Source: an uncultured Lacinutrix sp.
Lineage (GTDB): Bacteria; Bacteroidota; Bacteroidia; Flavobacteriales; Flavobacteriaceae
Direction of reading: 5' to 3'
Assembly (NCBI GenBank): GCA_937916035.1
Contig: CALGIH010000120.1
Coordinates: 1 to 7,281 of the forward strand
Length of the DNA stretch: 7,281 nucleotides
Shown: positions 1 to 4,529 of the stretch, one piece after another
Layout: the number at the start of each line of letters is the position of its first letter
How positions within the stretch are numbered: the first letter of the stretch is position 1
The notes under the pieces: model-generated
Databases searched by the model: none
Seen by the model: only the letters and a program-made list of their open reading frames with translations
Told to the model about the DNA's origin: nothing
Translations under genes and position numbers: made by a program

Positions 1-329
1 GTGCTCATGGCGCTGAAGCTGATACCAAAGCAACCTATGAAGTTTTAAAAGCTCAATTAGATAAATACGATACACTGGAAAATGACACTAGCTTTTTAGC
101 CGAATTCAGTTCTCGTAAAAAGTTTGCCGATTTGGCTGGTTTTATTACTTATAATAAGAATAATGAAGAATGTTTTTCTTTTGGTAAACATAAAGGAAAA
201 CTTGTGACTGAAGTTTTAGAAAAAGAACCTGGTTATTTTGGCTGGCTTTTAAATGCTGACTTTCCATTATATACTAAAAAAGTATTGACAGCTATAAAGC
301 TAAGACAGTTTAATAATAAGTTGGATTAA
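1..329 (+). CDS. 3'-5' exonuclease, DnaQ-like DEDDh family (3' part only)
   Basis: This is the C-terminal end of a gene that starts before the window; the reading frame runs from base 3 and stops with TAA at 327-329. The first residues read A-H-G-A-E-A-D, which fits the ExoIII motif HxAxxD of DEDDh exonucleases: His at 6-8 would be the general base and Asp at 21-23 a metal ligand. The following segment ends in a FGKHKGK motif (about 180-200) and a PGYFGWLL stretch. That tail resembles the small ExoX-like C-terminal domain often found after DnaQ-type exonucleases in Bacteroidota. The family removes nucleotides from DNA 3' ends, in proofreading or repair; the ExoI and ExoII motifs lie outside the window. 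An internal TTG at 132 could be read as a start, but the frame is open upstream and carries the catalytic motif, so it is not one. Whether this is the replicative epsilon subunit or a repair exonuclease cannot be decided from this piece. Confidence 0.85.
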   Translation, partial: AHGAEADTKATYEVLKAQLDKYDTLENDTSFLAEFSSRKKFADLAGFITYNKNNEECFSFGKHKGKLVTEVLEKEPGYFGWLLNADFPLYTKKVLTAIKLRQFNNKLD

Positions 330-341
330 AGAAAAAGAACC

Positions 342-405
342 AAGAATAAAGACAATAATTTTCGCGTATTAGTCTTGCGTCTATTACGAAGCTGTCTTTG
401 TTCTT
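342..405. repeat. Large imperfect palindrome in the exonuclease-FAH spacer
   Basis: Outer arms 342-354 and 393-405 are 13 bases each and pair fully, with one G-U wobble if transcribed. Inside, 365-372 (CGTATTAG) and 381-388 (CTATTACG) form a second stem of 8 positions with one T-T mismatch, around an 8-base loop (TCTTGCGT). The structure fills most of the 91-base gap and ends 15 bases before the next start codon. The downstream side is TTATC then A residues rather than a long T-run, so it is not a textbook intrinsic terminator. It could still end or attenuate the exonuclease transcript, or be a copy of a dispersed intergenic repeat. The pairing is direct; the role is inference. Confidence 0.6.
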
Positions 406-420
406 TTATCTTAAAAAAAT

Positions 421-1032
421 ATGAAACTCATTTGCATAGGTAGAAATTATACCAAACACATAGAAGAACTCAAAAACGAGAAGCCAACAGACCCTGTGGT
501 ATTTTTAAAACCAGATACTGCTATTCTGCTTAAAAAACAGCCGTTTTTTATTCCAGATTTTTCAGATGATGTGCATCATGAAGTGGAAATATTGGTAAAA
601 ATCAATAAAGTAGGGAAGCATATTGATAGAAAGTTTGCACATAAATATTATGATGAAATTGGGCTTGGCATTGACTTTACAGCACGTGATTTACAAAGTC
701 AATTAAAAGAAAAAGGGTTGCCTTGGGAAAAGGCAAAAGCCTTTGATGGCGCAGCAGTGGTAGGTAAGTGGTTGCCTAAAACCAATTTTAAAAATGTTGA
801 TAATATTCAGTTTAAACTACTCAAAAATAATGTAGTAGTTCAAGATGGAAATACCAACTTAATGCTTTGGAAGATAGATGAGTTAATAGAATATGTTTCA
901 AAATATTTTACTTTAAAGATTGGAGATATTATCTTTACCGGAACTCCAGCAGGAGTTGGCAAAGTAGTTGCTAATGATAAATTAAATGGATATATTGAGA
1001 ATATAGAGCTATTCTCTATAACAGTTAAATAA
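421..1032 (+). CDS. Fumarylacetoacetate hydrolase (FAH) family protein, FAHD1-like
   Basis: A compact 203-residue FAH-fold enzyme of the class that includes acylpyruvases, oxaloacetate decarboxylases and 2-hydroxyhepta-2,4-diene-1,7-dioate isomerases; the likely substrates are small 2-oxo or 1,3-diketo acids in the cytoplasm. The N-terminus (ICIGRNY) is typical. H13 and E16 match the catalytic lid pair of human FAHD1 (H30/E33), E54, E56 and D85 match its Mg2+ ligands (E71/E73/D102), and K106 matches K123. All are offset by the same 17 residues, as recalled from the family. The conserved FTGTPAGVG segment is at 172-180. The length is normal for single-domain family members. The ATG at 421 lacks a Shine-Dalgarno sequence and follows an A-rich stretch. 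The stop abuts the HPt start (TAAATG), so the two are probably translated from one mRNA. The exact substrate cannot be told from sequence. Confidence 0.9.
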   Translation: MKLICIGRNYTKHIEELKNEKPTDPVVFLKPDTAILLKKQPFFIPDFSDDVHHEVEILVKINKVGKHIDRKFAHKYYDEIGLGIDFTARDLQSQLKEKGLPWEKAKAFDGAAVVGKWLPKTNFKNVDNIQFKLLKNNVVVQDGNTNLMLWKIDELIEYVSKYFTLKIGDIIFTGTPAGVGKVVANDKLNGYIENIELFSITVK

Positions 1033-1374
1033 ATGGAACAAAATTATAAATTAGATAAAATTCGAGACCTTTCTGATAACGATCAGGAATTTATTGAAAC
1101 GTTGGCAATGACATTCCTAGAGGAAGTTCCTGCTGACGCACGACTTTTAAAAATCGCTGTTGTTAGCACAGATTATCTTGCAACTTACAGAGCGGCTCAC
1201 AAAATGAAACCTACCATCGATATGTTCGAACTTGGCGTTCTTGAAGAGCTTATTGAAGTTCAGGATTGGGGAAAAAATGAGGAAAGAGGAAAAGATATTA
1301 GCGAACAGTTAGAAAAAGTAATGGCTGCAGTTGAAAGAGCCTCAGCAGAAATCAAGGAAGACTTCAACTTATAA
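1033..1374 (+). CDS. Orphan histidine phosphotransfer (HPt) domain protein
   Basis: A 113-residue acidic, helical protein consisting of one HPt domain. The probable phospho-accepting residue is H56 in AAHKMKPTIDMFEL, preceded by the usual helix with a YRAAH approach. HPt proteins form four-helix bundles that relay phosphate between receiver domains of hybrid histidine kinases and response regulators. The segment RLLKIAVVSTDYLATYRAAHKMK (37-59) fits helices 2 and 3. Position 60 is Pro, where classical HPt domains have Gly (HxxKG). The C-terminal third is a predicted long Glu/Lys-rich helix. No kinase or receiver gene lies in the window, so its partners are encoded elsewhere. The start directly follows the FAH stop and its stop overlaps the cinA ATG by one base (TAATG), so translational coupling is likely. 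Family assignment is good; phosphotransfer activity is inferred from the histidine. Confidence 0.75.
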   Translation: MEQNYKLDKIRDLSDNDQEFIETLAMTFLEEVPADARLLKIAVVSTDYLATYRAAHKMKPTIDMFELGVLEELIEVQDWGKNEERGKDISEQLEKVMAAVERASAEIKEDFNL

Positions 1375-2621
1375 TGCAAGCAGAAATAATAACAATTGGT
1401 GATGAGATTCTCATTGGTCAGATTGTAGATTCTAATTCCGCTTTTATAGCAAAGCAACTTAATAAGATTGGCGTTTCAGTGTACCAGATTACATCTGTTC
1501 AAGATGACAAAGCACATATATTAAAATCTTTAAAAGAAGCTGAGGATAATGCAGATGTAATTATCTTAACTGGAGGTTTAGGTCCGACAAAAGATGATAT
1601 TACCAAAAACACACTAGCTGAATACTTTAACGATACCTTAGTTCCTGATACTTCAGTATTAGAAAATATACAAGAACTCTGGAAAAAATATATCAAGCAA
1701 GAATTATCACAGGTAAACATTGATCAAGCCTTAGTTCCTTCAAAAGCACAGGTTTTAATGAATCGTTTTGGAAGTGCTCCAGGAATGTGGTTTGAGAAAG
1801 ATTCAAAAGTATTTATTTCTCTTCCAGGTGTGCCATTTGAAATGAAAGCATTGATTGAAAATGAAGTCATTCCAAAGCTCCAAAAACAATATAAGTTACC
1901 TTTTATTTTGCATAAAACGCTACTTACTTACGGTCATGGAGAAAGTAAAATCTCAGAAAGAATTGAAGTATGGGAAGATAATTTACCAAAGTTTATGAAA
2001 TTCGCATACTTACCTAGTTTAGGGAGAGTAAGACTGCGTTTGTCGGCAAAAGCAAATGATAAGGAAATGGTAGTTGCTGAAATGGAAAAGCAGATTGCTC
2101 TATTACTGCCACAAATACAAGATATTTTTGTTGGTTTTGAAGAAGATCATTCTATTGAAGCAATTATTGGAAAGAGATTAACAGAATTAGGAAAAACCTT
2201 GGCTACTGCCGAAAGTTGTACTGGAGGTAAAATTGCTGAACAAATTACAGCCATTTCAGGAGCTTCAACTTATTTTAAAGGAAGTATTGTTAGTTATTCG
2301 ATGCAGTCAAAAATTGAGGTCCTTAAGATAGATGCTTCAATAATTGATAAATATTCTGTGGTAAGCACTCAAGTGGCTGAAGCTATGGCAAAACAAGCAC
2401 AAAAATTATTTAAGGCTGATTATGCAATTGCAACAACTGGAAATGCAGGACCAACAAAAGGAGATGATAATGCCGAAGTAGGGACAGTATGTATTGCTTT
2501 AGCAACACCTAAAGGTGTTTTTTCTGAAGAATATCATTTAGGCAATCATCGAACAAAAGTTATTAATAAAGCTGTAAATAAGGCTTTTGAATTATTGCAA
2601 AAAGAAATTTTAAAATATTGA
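1374..2621 (+). CDS. cinA: CinA: competence/damage-inducible protein A, NMN deamidase
   Basis: A full-length two-domain CinA of 415 residues. The N-terminal molybdopterin-binding-like (COG1058) domain starts with IITIGDEIL (5-13) and carries TGGLGPTKDD at 66-75; in characterised homologues this domain hydrolyses ADP-ribose. The C-terminal domain, roughly 259-413, carries AESCTGG (279-285), with S281 the expected catalytic residue of NMN amidohydrolase activity, and a second family motif TGNAGP at 355-360. The enzyme deamidates nicotinamide mononucleotide to nicotinic acid mononucleotide, recycling NMN released by NAD-dependent DNA ligase. In some bacteria cinA is instead linked to recA and competence; recA is not adjacent here. 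The ATG overlaps the upstream HPt stop by one base. No terminator hairpin follows the TGA; the next unit has its own promoter 34 bases downstream. Confidence 0.95.
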   Translation: MQAEIITIGDEILIGQIVDSNSAFIAKQLNKIGVSVYQITSVQDDKAHILKSLKEAEDNADVIILTGGLGPTKDDITKNTLAEYFNDTLVPDTSVLENIQELWKKYIKQELSQVNIDQALVPSKAQVLMNRFGSAPGMWFEKDSKVFISLPGVPFEMKALIENEVIPKLQKQYKLPFILHKTLLTYGHGESKISERIEVWEDNLPKFMKFAYLPSLGRVRLRLSAKANDKEMVVAEMEKQIALLLPQIQDIFVGFEEDHSIEAIIGKRLTELGKTLATAESCTGGKIAEQITAISGASTYFKGSIVSYSMQSKIEVLKIDASIIDKYSVVSTQVAEAMAKQAQKLFKADYAIATTGNAGPTKGDDNAEVGTVCIALATPKGVFSEEYHLGNHRTKVINKAVNKAFELLQKEILKY

Positions 2622-2632
2622 TAAAATAAAGT

Positions 2633-2662
2633 TTGTCAAGAATTAAAGAATTTGTAACTTTG
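2633..2662 (+). promoter_or_regulatory. Bacteroidota-type promoter for the rpmB-rpmG-bL38 unit
   Basis: A TAACTTTG element at 2655-2662 fits the -7 consensus TAnnTTTG used by the primary sigma factor of Bacteroidota, and TTG at 2633-2635 fits the -33 element, with a 19-base spacer. The following bases (CACC) are the usual context of strong flavobacterial promoters. Transcription would start near 2667-2670, giving a leader of about 35 bases before rpmB. Both elements are visible directly; activity is inferred from the consensus. Confidence 0.8.
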
Positions 2663-2669
2663 CACCTCG

Positions 2670-2691
2670 TTTAAAAACAACAATTTTTAAA
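2670..2691 (+). promoter_or_regulatory. A/T stem-loop in the rpmB leader
   Basis: TTTAAAAA (2670-2677) and TTTTTAAA (2684-2691) are perfectly complementary around a 6-base loop, starting at about the predicted transcription start and ending 11 bases before the rpmB ATG. All pairs are A-U, so the fold is weak. It may set the 5' end structure of the mRNA or occur by chance in AT-rich DNA. Confidence 0.3.
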
Positions 2692-2702
2692 GTTTAGAAA
2701 GA

Positions 2703-2939
2703 ATGTCAAGAGTTTGTGAACTTACTGGGAAAAAAGCGATGGTTGGAAACAACGTATCGCACGCTATGAATAGAACTAAGCGTAAATTTAATGCGAATCT
2801 TATAAAGAAGCGTTTTTATATTCCTGAAGAAGATAAATGGGTAACTTTAAAAGTATCTACATCTGCATTAAAAACTATCAATAAGCTAGGTATTTCAGCT
2901 GTATTGAAAGATGCTAGAGCTAAAGGATTTATAAAATAA
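2703..2939 (+). CDS. rpmB: 50S ribosomal protein L28 (bL28)
   Basis: A 78-residue protein with the L28 hallmark start MSRVCELTGKKAMVGNNVSHA, followed by a basic NRTKRKFNANL segment and a C-terminal STSALKTINKLG helix. L28 is a component of the large ribosomal subunit. Only one cysteine (C5) is present, so this is the zinc-free form. The length is typical of Bacteroidota L28. It is the first gene after the promoter at 2633-2662. rpmG follows after 26 bases, and the rpmB-rpmG-DUF4295 order is characteristic of the phylum. The ATG is preceded by A-rich sequence rather than a Shine-Dalgarno motif. Confidence 0.97.
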   Translation: MSRVCELTGKKAMVGNNVSHAMNRTKRKFNANLIKKRFYIPEEDKWVTLKVSTSALKTINKLGISAVLKDARAKGFIK

Positions 2940-2965
2940 TAGCCTAATCGTTAAATAGAAAAGCA

Positions 2966-3148
2966 ATGGCAAAGAGAGGAAATAGAGTTCAAGTAATTTT
3001 AGAGTGTACAGAGCATAAAGAATCTGGGCAATCTGGAACGTCTCGTTATATTACAACAAAAAATAAAAAGAATTCGCCTGATAGAATGGAGATTAAGAAA
3101 TTTAATCCTATCCTTAAGCGTATGACAGTTCATAAAGAAATTAAATAA
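2966..3148 (+). CDS. rpmG: 50S ribosomal protein L33 (bL33), zinc-free form
   Basis: A 60-residue basic protein with the L33 pattern: [21 protein letters not shown], then [23 protein letters not shown] and the end [12 protein letters not shown]33 lies near the tRNA exit site of the large subunit. It has a single cysteine (C14) and no CxxC pairs, so it belongs to the C-minus type that does not need zinc. It lies 26 bases after rpmB and 82 bases before the bL38 gene, in one transcription unit. The start is fixed by the conserved MAK N-terminus. Confidence 0.97.
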   Translation: MAKRGNRVQVILECTEHKESGQSGTSRYITTKNKKNSPDRMEIKKFNPILKRMTVHKEIK

Positions 3149-3152
3149 TTTA

Positions 3153-3206
3153 GAGATTCGAAGAGAATCTCGAATAACAGCTTGAGATTTTTACAATTTG
3201 TAAAAA
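3153..3206 (+). promoter_or_regulatory. Two consecutive hairpins in the rpmG-bL38 spacer
   Basis: Hairpin 1 has GAGATTC (3153-3159) and GAATCTC (3165-3171) around a 5-base GAAGA loop, a perfect 7-bp stem. Hairpin 2 has TTTTTACA (3188-3195) and TGTAAAAA (3199-3206) around ATT, a perfect 8-bp stem that extends by an A-U pair and G-U/A-U pairs. Neither is followed by a proper U-run, so full termination is unlikely. They could mark RNA processing, a translational control site or a partial attenuator ahead of bL38. Confidence 0.45.
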
Positions 3207-3230
3207 TTTTAAATGCAACACATTTGAATC

Positions 3231-3383
3231 ATGGCAAAAAAATCAGTAGCATCGTTACAAACAGGATCAAAAAGATTAACTAAAGCTATCAAAATGGTGA
3301 AGTCACCAAAATCTGGAGCTTACATGTTTGTTGAATCTATTATGGATCCAGATCAAGTAAACGACTTTTTGAATAAAAAGTAA
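3231..3383 (+). CDS. DUF4295 small ribosomal protein bL38 (50 residues)
   Basis: A 50-residue basic protein that starts MAKKSVASLQTGSKRLTKAI and ends SIMDPDQVNDFLNKK, with TAA at 3381-3383. This matches the Bacteroidota-restricted DUF4295 family, encoded next to rpmB and rpmG. From memory, structural work on a Flavobacterium ribosome assigned this family as a large-subunit protein named bL38; I cannot verify the name here. The N-terminal half is Lys/Arg-rich, as expected for rRNA binding. The start is supported by the MAKK N-terminus and by the lack of another ATG in frame close upstream. It is the last gene of the ribosomal unit, with a terminator 25 bases after its stop. The gene is short enough to be missed by length-filtered gene callers. 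Confidence 0.88.
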   Translation: MAKKSVASLQTGSKRLTKAIKMVKSPKSGAYMFVESIMDPDQVNDFLNKK

Positions 3384-3407
3384 ACCGTTCTTGTCTTTAA
3401 GATATTT

Positions 3408-3440
3408 AAGCTGCTTTCATCTCGAAAGCGGCTTTTGTTA
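3408..3440 (+). terminator. Rho-independent terminator after the bL38 gene
   Basis: AAGCTGCTTTC (3408-3418) pairs with GAAAGCGGCTT (3424-3434) over 11 positions with one G-U, around a 5-base ATCTC loop. The stem runs directly into TTTTGTTATTTA. The stem and U-rich tail make this the best terminator in the window, closing the rpmB-rpmG-bL38 unit. Confidence 0.8.
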
Positions 3441-3463
3441 TTTATATTCACAATCCAACTATG

Positions 3464-3508
3464 ACAATATAGCAGAGTTTCTCTTTAGGCAAGACTATTG
3501 CTATTTGT
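3464..3508 (+). promoter_or_regulatory. Possible ftsY leader stem-loop
   Basis: ACAATATAGCA (3464-3474) pairs with TGCTATTTGT (3499-3508) over 10 bp with one bulged T, closing a 24-base loop, 23 bases ahead of the ftsY ATG. The 3384-3531 spacer otherwise holds only the terminator. ftsY should have its own promoter in the roughly 90 bases after that terminator, but I find no clean TAnnTTTG there. Confidence 0.3.
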
Positions 3509-3531
3509 TAATTGAATGAAACATTAAACAA

Positions 3532-4485
3532 ATGAGTTTTTTTAAAAAAATATTCTCTTCTGACAAAAAGGAAACCTTAGATAAAGGATTAGAGAAATCT
3601 AAAAATACTTTTTTTTCAAAATTAAATAAAGCAGTTGCTGGAAAATCTAAAGTAGATGCTGAGGTTTTAGATAACCTTGAAGAAATCTTAGTCACAAGTG
3701 ACGTAGGTGTTAATACAACATTAAAAGTTATAGATCGTATAGAAGCACGTGTTGCAAAAGATAAATATTTAGGAACAGCAGAACTAAACCAAATACTTCG
3801 AGAAGAAATTGCTAGCTTATTATCAGAGACCAATTCTGGTGAAGCTACAGAATTCACTATTCCTAATACCAAGAAACCTTATGTTATTATGGTTGTTGGT
3901 GTCAACGGAGTTGGTAAAACAACGACGATTGGTAAACTAGCTTATCAATTTAAAAAACAAGGGTTAAAAGTTGTTTTAGGAGCGGCAGATACCTTTAGAG
4001 CTGCTGCAATAGATCAATTACAGGTTTGGGCAGATCGTGTTGATGTTCCTATGATAAAACAAGAAATGGGAAGTGATCCTGCTTCTGTTGCTTTTGATAC
4101 ACTTCAAAGTGCAGTGACACAAAATGCTGATGTTGTGATTATTGATACTGCTGGACGTTTGCATAATAAAGTCAATTTAATGAATGAGTTGACCAAGGTA
4201 AAACGTGTGATGCAAAAAGTGGTGGACAATTCTCCTCATGATGTTTTATTGGTATTAGATGGTTCAACAGGTCAGAATGCCTTTGAACAAGCTAAACAAT
4301 TTACTGCAGCTACTGAAGTAACTTCGTTAGCTGTTACTAAACTTGATGGTACTGCAAAAGGCGGTGTCGTTATTGGTATTAGTGACGAATTTAAAATTCC
4401 TGTAAAATATATTGGAGTCGGAGAAGGCATTGAGGATCTTCAAGTATTCAATAAGTATGAGTTTGTAGATAGTTTTTTTAAATAG
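3532..4485 (+). CDS. ftsY: FtsY, signal recognition particle receptor GTPase
   Basis: FtsY docks the SRP-ribosome complex at the inner membrane and, with Ffh, hydrolyses GTP to deliver nascent membrane proteins to the Sec translocon. The 317-residue protein has a short N-terminal region (MSFFKKIF, amphipathic and basic), a helical N domain (about 20-95) and a complete G domain: P-loop GVNGVGKTT at 123-131, DTFRAAA at 153-159 (the SRP-GTPase insertion box), DTAGR at 205-209 and TKLDGTAKGG at 269-278. The long acidic A domain of E. coli FtsY is absent, as usual for this phylum. ATG 3532 is the first plausible start and gives the conserved MSFFKKIF beginning. It lies after the ribosomal-unit terminator, so it is probably transcribed separately. 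The amidase gene follows after 44 bases. Confidence 0.97.
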   Translation: MSFFKKIFSSDKKETLDKGLEKSKNTFFSKLNKAVAGKSKVDAEVLDNLEEILVTSDVGVNTTLKVIDRIEARVAKDKYLGTAELNQILREEIASLLSETNSGEATEFTIPNTKKPYVIMVVGVNGVGKTTTIGKLAYQFKKQGLKVVLGAADTFRAAAIDQLQVWADRVDVPMIKQEMGSDPASVAFDTLQSAVTQNADVVIIDTAGRLHNKVNLMNELTKVKRVMQKVVDNSPHDVLLVLDGSTGQNAFEQAKQFTAATEVTSLAVTKLDGTAKGGVVIGISDEFKIPVKYIGVGEGIEDLQVFNKYEFVDSFFK

Positions 4486-4529
4486 TTTAATCTATCTATA
4501 ATTTTATATTTTAGTGGAAAATACTAACC

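Noticed and set aside
132..329. Separate small gene starting at TTG 132
   Set aside because: The same frame is open to the window edge and encodes the DEDDh HxAxxD motif upstream, so this is the tail of a larger exonuclease gene.
1260..1457. Minus-strand open frame across the HPt-cinA junction
   Set aside because: It is antisense to two well-supported genes, shows no recognisable motif, and has an amino acid make-up typical of a shadow frame.
1374..2621. CinA as evidence of a competence locus
   Set aside because: No recA, dprA or com genes are nearby; the protein carries the NMN deamidase motifs and is widespread in non-competent bacteria.
3153..3171. Intrinsic terminator after rpmG
   Set aside because: The 7-bp stem is perfect, but it is followed by GAATAACAGC instead of a U-run, and the bL38 gene downstream belongs to the same unit.
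3501..3872. Minus-strand open frame opposite the start of ftsY
   Set aside because: Ser/Leu/Val-rich antisense frame over the conserved FtsY N domain, with no family features; a shadow of ftsY.
4505..4512. Promoter -7 element TATATTTT for the amidase
   Set aside because: It misses the final G of TAnnTTTG and no TTG lies at the expected distance upstream, so it was not listed as a feature.
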